DNA of 64,000 nt from CAZQQU01 sp964595625. Lineage in GTDB: Bacteria; Bacteroidota; Bacteroidia; Flavobacteriales; Flavobacteriaceae. The notes under the pieces were generated by a model. The model did no database searches and was not told where the DNA came from. It saw only the letters and a list, made by a program, of their open reading frames with translations. Both the position numbers and the translations under genes were made by a program. Numbering within the stretch: position 1 is the stretch's first letter; each line of letters starts with the position of its first letter. The stretch covers positions 21,785 to 85,784 of the forward strand of contig CAZQQU010000010.1 of the NCBI GenBank assembly GCA_964595625.1, written 5' to 3'. This document shows positions 1 to 8,595 of this stretch, piece by piece.

Positions 1-1151
1 AGGAGTAGTGAGAATATTTCGGTTATGATAAATGGCCACAACATATTTTGAGCTATAAACCGGTAGGCAATAACCATCGAGGCCACTTTAAAAAAATCAC
101 CCAAGAGTTGCCATCCAAAAAGTTTTTCCATTTCTAAGAATGCCTCGGTTTGCAGAATCAGTATCACATAGGTGCGCAACAGATAAAGTATCCCTAAAGC
201 CAAGCCGAAGAGCGGTAGTAGCGTTTTGTAAAAATTGCCCACTTCTTGACGAAAGGTACGATCGGAGGGATCGTTAGAAAATTTGGGTAAGATATACAGG
301 GTCATTAGGGTGGTAAAAAACAACAGGTAAAAATTTGAAATCCGAAACATGGCCTCCCAGTAGCCGGAGGCAGCCGAATCCTCGTGGATTTCTATATAAT
401 CGCGAATCAGTATGCGGACTAGGGGCAGGGCCAAACCCGACACCAAAGCCATCAGTATATAATTTTTAAATTTGCTAATAGTTTCTAAATCAATGTTTTT
501 TGTGTTAAAAAAGGAGAGGTTGACTCTTTTTTTATAAATAAAAAAACAAGTTATTATTAACGATACAACCGGAATAATAATCAAGGCATACAAAGCCCCT
601 ATTAAAGCATATTTCCATACCAAAATAACAGTGATTAGTAAACCACTTATATTGGCTAGCATGGATGAGACTATATAAATTTTGTACTTGGAATATCCAT
701 TGATAATGGCTAGCACTAATGTGTATATCGCATAGGTAATGATGCTTGCTCCACTGATTTGAATCACTACTGTAAAATCATGGGTGTCTGAAAAGAGTTG
801 GCTGTTCCAATACGAAGCTGTAAATATTACAAACAATCCACAAGCAATTGCGGCTAGGATGGTCATTCCCAAAGCGGTACTTAACACCCGGGCCAGTTGA
901 GGAAGATCTTTCCGAAACTCGGCCACGTATTTGATAATTCCGTTGGAAAGTCCGACTGTAGCTATGGTTTGTAGGCTCAAATAGAAATCCCTAAAATTCC
1001 CCACATAACCCATTCCGGTAGGACCAACAAAAATGGCCAGCGCTTTGTTGGTGATAAAACCAGTGATAATTTTTACCAGTACGCTCAGCGAATTGGCCGA
1101 ACTGATTTTGAGTAGGGGGTTGTTATTCCATATTTTTTGGAGGGCTTTCAC
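1..1151 (-). CDS. WzxE-like O-antigen/lipid-linked oligosaccharide flippase (3' end beyond window)
   Basis: Open frame running off the left edge (383 codons seen). The product is a polytopic membrane protein that should flip undecaprenyl-linked oligosaccharide across the inner membrane. It resembles E. coli WzxE along its length: an early LVKIITGFITNKALA block, then GPTGMGYVGNF, and near the edge WQLLGDFFKVAS, which matches the WQLVGD.LKV block of WzxE. WzxE has about 416 residues, so only the last few dozen are missing. The start is a GTG touching the stop codon of the upstream aminotransferase gene; no in-frame ATG lies nearby. It belongs to one minus-strand operon with the next two genes. 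Family is fairly certain; the exact substrate is not. Confidence 0.8.
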   Translation of the reverse strand, partial: MKALQKIWNNNPLLKISSANSLSVLVKIITGFITNKALAIFVGPTGMGYVGNFRDFYLSLQTIATVGLSNGIIKYVAEFRKDLPQLARVLSTALGMTILAAIACGLFVIFTASYWNSQLFSDTHDFTVVIQISGASIITYAIYTLVLAIINGYSKYKIYIVSSMLANISGLLITVILVWKYALIGALYALIIIPVVSLIITCFFIYKKRVNLSFFNTKNIDLETISKFKNYILMALVSGLALPLVRILIRDYIEIHEDSAASGYWEAMFRISNFYLLFFTTLMTLYILPKFSNDPSDRTFRQEVGNFYKTLLPLFGLALGILYLLRTYVILILQTEAFLEMEKLFGWQLLGDFFKVASMVIAYRFIAQNMLWPFIITEIFSLL

Positions 1152-2249
1152 TTAATAGCGATTAATAACATCAATAATATAGCTTACTTCCGAATCTTCC
1201 AACACCGGACTGATAGGAATACTTAGCACGGTTTGATGTATTTCTTCTGTAACCGGAAAAGACAAGTGGTTCAATTCTTGAAAGGCTTGTTGTTGGTGGG
1301 GCGGAATGGGGTAGTGGATCAAGCTGTCAATACCGTGATTATGTAAATAGCTTTGCAAGTGATCCCGCTGAGGCGTCCGCACCACAAACAGATGAAATAC
1401 ATGAGCTTCAAGTGTGGGAACCACCGGTAAGATTATTTTGGAATTAACAATTTCAGTAAGGTATCGTTGAGCCACTTTTCGTCGAACTTGATTATCAGCA
1501 TCTAAATGTGGTAGTTTTACCGATAACACCGCGGCTTGTAGTTCATCCAAACGGGAATTTACACCACAGTATTCATTGACATATTTGGAGGAGGTACCGT
1601 AGTTGCGCCATTTTCTAACCACTGCTGCCAGTTGGTCGTCGTTGGTAGTAACCGCACCACCATCCCCCAGCGCACCCAAGTTTTTGGAGGGGTAAAAACT
1701 GTGTCCGGCAGCGTGACCAATGCCACCCGATCGATAGTTTGCATAGCTGGCTCCGTGCGATTGCGCCGCATCCTCTACCACTAACAGTCCGTATTGATTG
1801 GCAATCGCTAATAACGAATCCATGGCCGCTATTTGACCGTAGAGGTGTACCGGCATTAGTACTTTGGTTTTAGGGGTAATGGCTTTTTTCAAAGCCTCCC
1901 CATCCAGGGTGTAAGTATTTTTTTCGGCTTCGACCAAAACCGGAGTCAACCCGGCTTGCTGGATAGCTATGATAGTAGCAATATAGGTGTTAGCAGCTAC
2001 AATAACTTCGTCGCCTGGCTGTAATTTTCCCAATATTTTGTAACCCTCTAAAATAAGTCGGAGCGCATCCAGACCATTAGCAACTCCAATACAGTGTTTG
2101 GTACCACAGTAAGTCGCATAGGCACTTTCAAAATTACTGACTGAATTTCCCAATATATAGTGTCCTGAGTCTAGAAAATGTTGAAAGACCTCTCGAAATT
2201 GAGGCTCAAACCGAAGGTTTATTTTATGTAAATCAAGAAATGAAATCAT
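1152..2249 (-). CDS. DegT/DnrJ/EryC1/StrS sugar aminotransferase, FdtB/QdtB-like
   Basis: PLP-dependent transaminase of nucleotide-sugar biosynthesis, 365 aa. The PLP-binding lysine is K189 in SFYPSKNLGALGDGG and the cofactor aspartate is D160 in VVEDAAQSHG; HCIGVANGLDAL and HLYGQ are typical of the FdtB/QdtB branch, which makes dTDP-3-amino-3,6-dideoxyhexoses. The frame extends 30 codons upstream, but the ATG at 2249 matches the family start (MISFLDLHKIN) and gives a 4-base ATGA overlap with the upstream FemAB-like gene. It should supply an amino sugar for the glycan moved by the adjacent WzxE-like flippase. The precise sugar is inferred; WecE-like activity is the main alternative. Confidence 0.82.
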   Translation of the reverse strand: MISFLDLHKINLRFEPQFREVFQHFLDSGHYILGNSVSNFESAYATYCGTKHCIGVANGLDALRLILEGYKILGKLQPGDEVIVAANTYIATIIAIQQAGLTPVLVEAEKNTYTLDGEALKKAITPKTKVLMPVHLYGQIAAMDSLLAIANQYGLLVVEDAAQSHGASYANYRSGGIGHAAGHSFYPSKNLGALGDGGAVTTNDDQLAAVVRKWRNYGTSSKYVNEYCGVNSRLDELQAAVLSVKLPHLDADNQVRRKVAQRYLTEIVNSKIILPVVPTLEAHVFHLFVVRTPQRDHLQSYLHNHGIDSLIHYPIPPHQQQAFQELNHLSFPVTEEIHQTVLSIPISPVLEDSEVSYIIDVINRY

Positions 2250-3208
2250 ACGAGTACCTCGTTTAAATTTAGGTGATGTGCTGTGTTGATTTGATAAAAA
2301 GATTGTACTAAACATTGTGCTCCAAAACTCTCTTTCCAATAGGCTAAACCGGTGTTTAGCTCCAGACCTTGTCGTTGACTGCTACTACCAAAACTGATGT
2401 ACTTTTTATGTTGGTACGCTCGGATAATATAATCAAACAAGGCGTCCAACGCGCCGGAATCCCGTTCTTCTTTACCCGAACTATATTGAAAATGAGCGGT
2501 AGTCTGAGTAACAAATACTACAGCACCCGCTTGCATTTCTTGGCCTAGAAAAGCGCCATATAAGTGGATGTTATCGGGGAATTTACGCTGTAAATGGAGG
2601 ATTTCTTCCAGCGTATGTACCGGATTTACTCCAAAACGATGATTGAGATTGGGGGTTAATATCCGATCCCAAAAAGTGGTATAATCATTGGTTTTTTGAA
2701 CTACAATACCCATTTCGCTGGCTTTACGCAAAGCCCTTTTGCGGTTTCTATTGGGCTGGTACGGTTGTGATTTCATAGCAAAATACGAATCCCGTCGTAC
2801 CAATTGAGCTTGTAATAAAAAAAGCACATAATCTAATTCTTGTGATATTTGGGATTGGTAAAACAAAGGAAGCAATTTGAGTTCCATTTGGGTGATGCCC
2901 GCTTGGTGGTAATACGCTAATACCGATTTGACTAGCTGAATAAAGATCGAGGTTTCGATATTTTTTTTAACCAAAAAACCGCCGTAACTTAATCCTAAGT
3001 GGGAATAAATCACACCGTTTTGGATACAAGCCGGAAATAAACCCACAAGTTTTTCTTGCTTATACACCAACAGCGAAAAATCCTCAAACCGATCGGCATG
3101 ATACTCCATAAAATCCCGTTTAAATAAAAAAGTGGCATTTTTGGATTTATCTACAAACTCATCCCATTGTTTTTGATACTCAGGTTGGTATTTGATTATT
3201 TGAAACAT
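2246..3208 (-). CDS. FemAB-like/GNAT-fold acyltransferase
   Basis: 320 aa. The C-terminal part (HFQYSSGKEER, then YISFGSSSQRQGLELNTGL) is typical of the FemAB/BioF2-like GNAT group (Acetyltransf_6) often found in bacterial glycan clusters. It probably transfers an acyl or aminoacyl group onto a sugar or peptide amine. It precedes the FdtB-like aminotransferase with a 4-base overlap, so acylation of the amino sugar made there is a reasonable inference. No signal peptide or membrane segment is evident, so it should act in the cytoplasm. Substrate unknown. Confidence 0.65.
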   Translation of the reverse strand: MFQIIKYQPEYQKQWDEFVDKSKNATFLFKRDFMEYHADRFEDFSLLVYKQEKLVGLFPACIQNGVIYSHLGLSYGGFLVKKNIETSIFIQLVKSVLAYYHQAGITQMELKLLPLFYQSQISQELDYVLFLLQAQLVRRDSYFAMKSQPYQPNRNRKRALRKASEMGIVVQKTNDYTTFWDRILTPNLNHRFGVNPVHTLEEILHLQRKFPDNIHLYGAFLGQEMQAGAVVFVTQTTAHFQYSSGKEERDSGALDALFDYIIRAYQHKKYISFGSSSQRQGLELNTGLAYWKESFGAQCLVQSFYQINTAHHLNLNEVLV

Positions 3209-3314
3209 AAATCGTTCGCTGGGTTGGGTGTTTAAAAACCCGGTTATTTAGTTTATTCTCTACAACGTTTGGGAGACCCAGATAGTATTAGGTAACTCTC
3301 CCATTTAATAAAAG

Positions 3315-4616
3315 TTACACCGGCTCGGCATACAGGTCGTAATCAGAAGCGTCAATTATTTTTACGGTAGTAAATTCTCCGGTTTTTAAATAAAATATGG
3401 TAGCATCAATCAGCACTTCGTTATCTACATCGGGTGAGTCGTACTCGGTGCGACCGATAAAATAATTTCCTTCTTTGCGATCGATCACCACTTTATAGAT
3501 TTGACCTATTTTTTCCTGGTTGAGTTCCCATGAAATTTGCGCTTGAATCTCCATAATTTCATTGGCCCGTTGTTGTTTGATTTCCTCCGGCACATCATCC
3601 ACTAATTGATAAGCATGGGTGTTCTCTTCATGAGAATAGGTAAAACATCCCAACCGTTCAAAACGCATTTCTTGTACCCAATTTTTAAGGGTTTGAAAAT
3701 CTTCTTCTGTTTCACCGGGATAGCCCACGATTAAGGTAGTGCGTATGGCCATACCGGGCACCGTTTCCCGGAAGGTTTTTAAAAGTTGGGTGGTTTTCTC
3801 TTTGGTAGTACCGCGGCGCATGGATTTTAGAATCGGATCGGATATATGTTGCAAAGGGATGTCGATATAATTACAAACTTTAGGTTCGTTTTTAATCACT
3901 TCCAACACATCCATCGGAAACCCAGTAGGGAAGGCATAATGCAACCGAATCCATTCAATCCCTTCCACCTGTACGAGCTGTTTTAGCAAATCGGCCAGGG
4001 CTCTTTTTTTATACAAATCCAAACCGTAGTAGGTTAAATCTTGCGCAATTAAAATCAATTCCTTGACCCCCGATTGAGCTAATTTTTGAGCTTCAATCAC
4101 CAAATCTTCGATAGGAGTACTGCGGTGTTTACCGCGCATTAAAGGAATGGCGCAAAAACTACAGGGACGGTCACAACCTTCTGCAATTTTGAGATACGCA
4201 TAATTCTTGGGCGTGGTGGTTTGTCGCTCGCCTATCAATTCGTGTTTGTAATCGGCTCCTAAGGCTTTGAGCAAGGAGGGGAGTTCGGTAGTACCGAAAT
4301 ACTGATCCACATCAGGGATTTCACGCTGCAAATCAGGTTTGTAACGTTCCGAAAGACAGCCGGTTACAAAAACTTTATCCACTAGGCCGGCTTCCTTTTT
4401 TTGAACAAATTCCAGTATGGTATTCACACTCTCTTCTTTGGCCGTACCGATAAACCCACAGGTATTGATCACTACTATATTTCCTTCTTCTTCGTGAACC
4501 ACTTCTTGTTGATTGGCTCGTAATTGTCCCATCAGTACCTCACTGTCATAGAGGTTTTTGGAGCAACCTAAGGTCACTACATTAATTTTGTTTGTTTTAA
4601 GGGATTTGGTACGCAT
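3315..4616 (-). CDS. rimO: Ribosomal protein uS12 methylthiotransferase RimO
   Basis: Radical SAM methylthiotransferase, 433 aa, that modifies an aspartate of ribosomal protein S12. An N-terminal UPF0004 domain supplies three cysteines for the auxiliary Fe-S cluster (C18, C53 in NTCGFIG, C87 in VTGCLSER). The radical SAM CxxxCxxC is C148, C152 and C155 in GCDRPCSFC. The C-terminal TRAM domain covers roughly the last 65 residues. Close in length to E. coli RimO (441 aa). MiaB is the nearest relative, but NTCGFIG and the GKHRSTPIEDL region fit RimO better. It lies between the glycan operon and ftsY. Confidence 0.95.
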   Translation of the reverse strand: MRTKSLKTNKINVVTLGCSKNLYDSEVLMGQLRANQQEVVHEEEGNIVVINTCGFIGTAKEESVNTILEFVQKKEAGLVDKVFVTGCLSERYKPDLQREIPDVDQYFGTTELPSLLKALGADYKHELIGERQTTTPKNYAYLKIAEGCDRPCSFCAIPLMRGKHRSTPIEDLVIEAQKLAQSGVKELILIAQDLTYYGLDLYKKRALADLLKQLVQVEGIEWIRLHYAFPTGFPMDVLEVIKNEPKVCNYIDIPLQHISDPILKSMRRGTTKEKTTQLLKTFRETVPGMAIRTTLIVGYPGETEEDFQTLKNWVQEMRFERLGCFTYSHEENTHAYQLVDDVPEEIKQQRANEIMEIQAQISWELNQEKIGQIYKVVIDRKEGNYFIGRTEYDSPDVDNEVLIDATIFYLKTGEFTTVKIIDASDYDLYAEPV

Positions 4617-4663
4617 TTGTATGAATGGAGCTTATTTTTATTGAAATCGGTTTTTCGCCGGAC

Positions 4664-4679
4664 TTTTGCTTACGCAAAA
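4664..4679 (-). terminator. Small inverted repeat downstream of ftsY
   Basis: TTTTGC-TTAC-GCAAAA, a perfect 6-bp stem with a 4-base loop, lies between ftsY and rimO, where an ftsY terminator would be expected. The stem is short and the T tract precedes the stem on the minus strand instead of following it, so this is a weak call. Confidence 0.3.
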
Positions 4680-4750
4680 AAAATAAGCAGGTTTAAATTT
4701 AATTAGTTATTTTTCTTAGGAATTTTGAATTGATACCGACACACTTTTTT

Positions 4751-5710
4751 TTACACCGAAGTGAAGAATGAATCTACAAACTCATATTTATTAAACACTT
4801 GTAGATGTTCGATTCCTTCACCCACACCGATATATTTTACAGGTATTTGAAATTGGTCGCTTATACCGATTACTACACCCCCTTTGGCGGTACCATCCAA
4901 TTTGGTAACCGCTAAGGCCGTAACTTCGGTAGCGGCGGTAAAGTGTTTGGCTTGTTCAAAAGCATTCTGTCCGGTCGAACCGTCCAACACCAAAAGTACT
5001 TCGTGCGGGGCATCGGGGATTATTTTTTCCATGACCCGCTTGATTTTAGTGAGCTCATTCATCAGGTTGACTTTATTGTGTAACCGCCCGGCCGTATCTA
5101 TAATAACCACATCGGCATTTTGATTGACCGCACTTTGTAAGGTGTCAAAAGCGACGCTGGCAGGATCACTGCCCATTTTTTGTTTGACCAAGGGAACCTG
5201 AGTTCGATCGGCCCAAATTTGCAACTGGTCGATGGCTGCAGCCCGGAAGGTATCGGCTGCTCCTAATACCACACTTTTCCCCATTTTTTTAAACTGATAG
5301 GCCAGTTTTCCAATGGTGGTGGTCTTGCCCACACCATTGACACCAACTACCATAATCACATATGGTCGTATTCCGGCAGGCGTACTAAATTCTGTAGCTT
5401 CCCCCGATTGGGTTTCAGAGAGTAACGCGGCAATTTCTTCCCGCAATATCCGGTTGAGTTCGTCAGTCCCCAAGTATTTGTCTCGGGCCACTCGAGCTTC
5501 AATTCGCTCAATAATTTTTAAAGTGGTGCTGACCCCCACGTCCGAAGATACCAGCACTTCTTCGAGATTGTCTAAGACATCGTCATCGACTTTTGATTTA
5601 CCGGCAACGGCTTTGGTGAGTTTTTCAAAAAAATTGGTTTTGGTTTTTTCCAGCCCTTTATCTAAGGTCTCTTTTTTTTCAGAAGAAAATATTTTTTTAA
5701 AAAAGCTCAT
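4751..5710 (-). CDS. ftsY: Signal recognition particle receptor FtsY
   Basis: SRP-family GTPase, 319 aa, that docks ribosome-SRP complexes at the membrane. It has the N and G domains without the long acidic A domain of E. coli FtsY, which is the usual short form in Bacteroidota. Motifs: P-loop GVNGVGKTTTIGKLA near residue 123, DTFRAAAIDQL, DTAGRLHNK, and TKLDGTAKGG for guanine binding. The ATG at 5710 follows a matching promoter box at 5796-5803. It is separated from the ribosomal-protein cluster by a clear terminator. Confidence 0.96.
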   Translation of the reverse strand: MSFFKKIFSSEKKETLDKGLEKTKTNFFEKLTKAVAGKSKVDDDVLDNLEEVLVSSDVGVSTTLKIIERIEARVARDKYLGTDELNRILREEIAALLSETQSGEATEFSTPAGIRPYVIMVVGVNGVGKTTTIGKLAYQFKKMGKSVVLGAADTFRAAAIDQLQIWADRTQVPLVKQKMGSDPASVAFDTLQSAVNQNADVVIIDTAGRLHNKVNLMNELTKIKRVMEKIIPDAPHEVLLVLDGSTGQNAFEQAKHFTAATEVTALAVTKLDGTAKGGVVIGISDQFQIPVKYIGVGEGIEHLQVFNKYEFVDSFFTSV

Positions 5711-5795
5711 AGGTAGTTAGGTATTAGATGTAAATCGCTTGGTTGTGGTATTCTCAGTACACCGATCGCTTGTATAGGGTATTAAAAATACTTGG

Positions 5796-5803
5796 CAAAT
5801 ATA
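5796..5803 (-). promoter_or_regulatory. TAnnTTTG promoter box for ftsY
   Basis: On the minus strand this reads TATATTTG, an exact match to the Bacteroidota -7 consensus TAnnTTTG, about 85 bases upstream of the ftsY ATG. No TTG is visible at the usual -33 spacing, so the call rests on the -7 box and its position after the upstream terminator. Confidence 0.5.
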
Positions 5804-5825
5804 AAAAATAATACCTTGGGTATAA

Positions 5826-5865
5826 AAAGAAAAGCCGTCTCACTAAGGTGGACGGCTTTCCATTT
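5826..5865 (-). terminator. Rho-independent terminator of the rpmB-rpmG-DUF4295 operon
   Basis: A perfect 9-bp stem, AAAGCCGTC (5831-5839) with GACGGCTTT (5851-5859), and an 11-base loop. On the minus strand it is followed by TTTTCTTTTT, and it starts 18 bases after the DUF4295 stop codon. Confidence 0.85.
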
Positions 5866-5876
5866 TTTTGAGTATC

Positions 5877-6032
5877 TTATTTTTGTTTGCTCAACCAATC
5901 ATTTACCAACTCGGGTGCGGTGATGGTTTCAACAAAAGTATACGCTCCTGTTTTAGGAGATCGAACCATTTTTATAGCTTTGGTTAATCTCTTTGATTCC
6001 AAGCGTAATGTTGCTACTGTCTTTTTTGCCAT
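5877..6032 (-). CDS. DUF4295 small basic protein
   Basis: A 51-residue gene: start MAKKTVATLRLESKRL, middle KMVRSPKTGAYTF, end DWLSKQK. The sequence and its place directly after rpmG match the DUF4295 family, a lysine-rich small protein found next to L33 and L28 genes across Bacteroidota and probably ribosome-associated. The ATG at 6032 is preceded by A/T-rich sequence, and 38 bases separate it from rpmG. A terminator follows. The function is unproven; the family call is firm from sequence and context. Confidence 0.9.
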   Translation of the reverse strand: MAKKTVATLRLESKRLTKAIKMVRSPKTGAYTFVETITAPELVNDWLSKQK

Positions 6033-6070
6033 GACTGTTGTATTTTATAAGCGATGGTAAGATCGCTGGA

Positions 6071-6259
6071 TTATTTAATTTCTTTGTGTACAGTAACTTT
6101 TTTCAAAACGGGGTTAAACTTTTTTAACTCCATTCTGTCCGGGGTGTTCTTCTTATTCTTGGTAGTAATGTATCGAGACGTACCGGGCATACCCGATTCT
6201 TTGTGCTCTGTACACTCCAAAATTACTTGAACTCTGTTGCCTTTACTTTTCTTTGCCAT
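6071..6259 (-). CDS. rpmG: 50S ribosomal protein L33
   Basis: 62 aa, large-subunit protein bL33. It begins MAKKSKGNRVQVILECTEH and contains SRYITTKNKKNTPDRMELKKFNP, the L33 signature. Only one cysteine is present, so this is the zinc-free (C-minus) form. It sits 18 bases after rpmB in one operon. Confidence 0.97.
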   Translation of the reverse strand: MAKKSKGNRVQVILECTEHKESGMPGTSRYITTKNKKNTPDRMELKKFNPVLKKVTVHKEIK

Positions 6260-6277
6260 TGTAATGTTTTTTTCAGA

Positions 6278-6514
6278 TTATTTTAATAATCCTTTTGATT
6301 TTGCTTTTTTAAGAGTAGCAGCCAAACCAATTTTGTTGATCGTTCTGATTGCTTTCGCAGAAACACGAAGGGTAACCCATCGGTCTTCTTCAGCGATATA
6401 AAAGCGTTTTTTAACCAAATTTACATTAAATTTTCTTTTGGTTTTATTGATAGCGTGCGAAACGTTGTTTCCCACCATAGCTTTTTTACCGGTAATCTCA
6501 CAAACTCTTGCCAT
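6278..6514 (-). CDS. rpmB: 50S ribosomal protein L28
   Basis: 78 aa, bL28. It starts MARVCEITGKKAMVGNNVSHA and contains KTKRKFNVNL and VSAKAIRTINKIGL, all typical of L28. It is the first gene of the rpmB-rpmG-DUF4295 operon and has a strong promoter directly upstream, giving a leader of only about 20 bases. Confidence 0.97.
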   Translation of the reverse strand: MARVCEITGKKAMVGNNVSHAINKTKRKFNVNLVKKRFYIAEEDRWVTLRVSAKAIRTINKIGLAATLKKAKSKGLLK

Positions 6515-6539
6515 TTTGATAGTATTTTTTAAGAGTGTG

Positions 6540-6569
6540 CAAATGTAAGTATTTTAATTATCTGTACAA
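6540..6569 (-). promoter_or_regulatory. Full consensus promoter of rpmB operon
   Basis: The minus strand reads TTG (6569-6567), 19 bases, then TACATTTG (6547-6540). Both elements and the spacing fit the Bacteroidota housekeeping sigma consensus TTG-(17-23)-TAnnTTTG. It ends about 25 bases before the rpmB ATG. Confidence 0.8.
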
Positions 6570-6579
6570 AAAATAAACT

Positions 6580-7830
6580 TTAGTTTTTTAAAATTTCTTT
6601 TCGGAGCAGTTCTAAGGCTTTGCTTGAGGCTCTATGAATCACCGAGCTACGCTCGTTACCGAAGTTGAATTTTTCGGCGTAAGCCCCCGAAGGTGAGGCG
6701 ATTCCAATATAAACGGTACCGACTTCCGCCGGAGAATCACCGGGTAGCGGGCCGGCATTGCCGGTGGTGGCTACTGCATAATCACTGTCGTATAATTCCC
6801 GAGCCCGTTGTGCCATAGCGATAGCTACTGGACTGCTGACCACCGAATGCTGCTCAATGAGTTGGGGATCTATGCCTAAAATTTTGACTTTGCTGGGGGT
6901 CGCGTAGGTGACATAGCCCCCGTTGTAAAATCGAGAAGCCCCGGGATTTTTGGTAAGCATCCGAGAGATAAGTCCTCCGGTACAGCTTTCTGCCAAGCTC
7001 AAAGTTTGTTTTTTTTGAACCAAAAGTTGGGCAAGAACCTCTTCGAGAGAATCCGCTTGGTCCTCACCAATTAATACCGAACCCAACAGGGGTTTGAGTT
7101 GTTGAATGTAACGGTTAATTTCTGCGTGTAGTGCCGATTCGTCGGTACCTTGGGAAGACAGTCGGAGACGTACTCCCCCTAACTGAGGAAGGTAGGCTAG
7201 TCGAATTGAAGGAGGCAACTGGTTTTCCCAATCGACAATTTTATCCGCCAGCACACTTTCGCCCATCCCTACAGTGAGCAGGGTTTTATGGACGATAAAA
7301 TTGCGGGATAGCTTCTTTTTGAGTGCCGGTATCACTTCTTGTAGCAGTAATTTTTTCATTTCATAAGGCACACCCGGTAGCGATATAATGTGCTTATCGT
7401 GTTGTTGCCACCACATACCCGGAGCTGTTCCAGCGGGATTGGGAAGTAGTGTGGCTTGTGCCGGTACCATAGCTTGATCGGTGTGTAGGCTCGTTGAAGG
7501 GGGGTGTTGGTGGTATTTTTTAAAGAGTTGTTGAATATGAGCCGCTACTTCTGGGCTATACACCAAGGTGTCTCCCAAGTACTCACAAAGGGCCTGTTTA
7601 GTAATATCGTCTCGTGTAGGACCTAAACCACCGGTGATTATAATAATATCCACTTGTTTCCAAGCTTGATCCAGTGCTTGGTGAATGGCTTGGGTTTGAT
7701 CGGGTAAAGAGGTAATCTGCCGAACAGCCACGCCGATATTATTGAGTTGGGTAGCGATATACGAGGAATTGGTATCGACTACTTGTCCGATAAGAATTTC
7801 GTCTCCGATGGTGATGATGTCGGCGGTCAT
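6580..7830 (-). CDS. cinA: CinA family competence/damage-inducible protein (nicotinamide-nucleotide amidase)
   Basis: 416 aa. The N-terminal half is a MoaB/Mog-like (MoCF) domain: MTADIITIGDEILIGQVVDTNS and ITGGLGPTRDDITK, the pattern of the COG1058 ADP-ribose pyrophosphatase unit. The C-terminal domain (about 255-416) is the PncC amidohydrolase, with SLAESCTGGLISRML carrying the catalytic serine and TTGNAGP further on. The full-length two-domain form is complete. It probably recycles NMN formed by DNA ligase. It lies 6 bases after the FAH-family gene, so the two are likely co-transcribed. Confidence 0.93.
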   Translation of the reverse strand: MTADIITIGDEILIGQVVDTNSSYIATQLNNIGVAVRQITSLPDQTQAIHQALDQAWKQVDIIIITGGLGPTRDDITKQALCEYLGDTLVYSPEVAAHIQQLFKKYHQHPPSTSLHTDQAMVPAQATLLPNPAGTAPGMWWQQHDKHIISLPGVPYEMKKLLLQEVIPALKKKLSRNFIVHKTLLTVGMGESVLADKIVDWENQLPPSIRLAYLPQLGGVRLRLSSQGTDESALHAEINRYIQQLKPLLGSVLIGEDQADSLEEVLAQLLVQKKQTLSLAESCTGGLISRMLTKNPGASRFYNGGYVTYATPSKVKILGIDPQLIEQHSVVSSPVAIAMAQRARELYDSDYAVATTGNAGPLPGDSPAEVGTVYIGIASPSGAYAEKFNFGNERSSVIHRASSKALELLRKEILKN

Positions 7831-7836
7831 AAGGAA

Positions 7837-8448
7837 TTATTTAACAACGATTGAAAACATGGGATGTCCTTCTAAATATCCGGTTAAAGTATCGTTGGCT
7901 ACCACTTTACCCACTCCAGCCGGGGTACCTGTAAAGATAATATCGCCAATTTTTAAGGTAAAAAATTGGGAGATATAACTGATCAATGCATCGATATTCC
8001 ACAGCATCTCGGCGGTGTTACCTTGCTGAACTCGGGTTCCGTTTTTGTCGAGGTAAAACTCCAATTGATCCACAGGAGGCAGTTGGTTTTTGGGTATAAA
8101 ATGACCAATCACTGCCGAACCGTCAAATCCTTTGGCTTTTTCCCAGGGAAGGCCTTTTTGTTTAAGTTGGTCTTGTAGATCGCGGGCAGTGAAGTCAATG
8201 CCCAGGCCAATCTCGCTGTAATACGAAGAAGCAAACCGGGGGCTGATGTGTTTACCGAGTTTGTTGATTCTCACCAATACTTCTACTTCGTAGTGTATTT
8301 GGTCCGAAAAATCAGGTATAAAAAAAGGTTGCTTTTTGAGTAGAACAGCCGTATCGGGTTTTAGAAAGAGGACGGGTTCTTCCGGATGTTGGTTTTGTAA
8401 TTCGTCGATATGTGCTTTATAGTTTCGACCGACACAAATGATTTTCAT
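7837..8448 (-). CDS. Fumarylacetoacetate hydrolase family protein
   Basis: 203 aa, single FAH domain (2-hydroxyhepta-2,4-diene-1,7-dioate isomerase / acylpyruvase class). Motifs: start MKIICVGRNYKAHIDEL, EVEVLVRINKLG (metal-binding glutamates), GIDFTARDLQ, KGFDGSAVIG and FTGTPAGVGKV. The frame stays open 37 codons further upstream, but the ATG at 8448 fits the family start and the longer N-terminus looks non-coding. Likely an oxaloacetate decarboxylase or acylpyruvate hydrolase (FAHD1-like); the substrate cannot be told from sequence. It is followed by cinA. Confidence 0.88.
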   Translation of the reverse strand: MKIICVGRNYKAHIDELQNQHPEEPVLFLKPDTAVLLKKQPFFIPDFSDQIHYEVEVLVRINKLGKHISPRFASSYYSEIGLGIDFTARDLQDQLKQKGLPWEKAKGFDGSAVIGHFIPKNQLPPVDQLEFYLDKNGTRVQQGNTAEMLWNIDALISYISQFFTLKIGDIIFTGTPAGVGKVVANDTLTGYLEGHPMFSIVVK

Positions 8449-8595
8449 AGTACTAACTTTGAGTAAGTTTGTGTGAGGGATAGAGGCAGTTGTTTGAGCT
8501 CTACCGATACGCTTCAGCGGATTGGTAAGCGAGCGCCGAAAGCCCGACCGCGGCGGCACCTATAGAATAGAGGCGGCCGGGGGCACACCCCACCC

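Noticed and set aside
5313..5720. 135-codon plus-strand frame inside ftsY
   Set aside because: Antisense shadow of ftsY with serine/threonine-rich composition typical of complementary frames.
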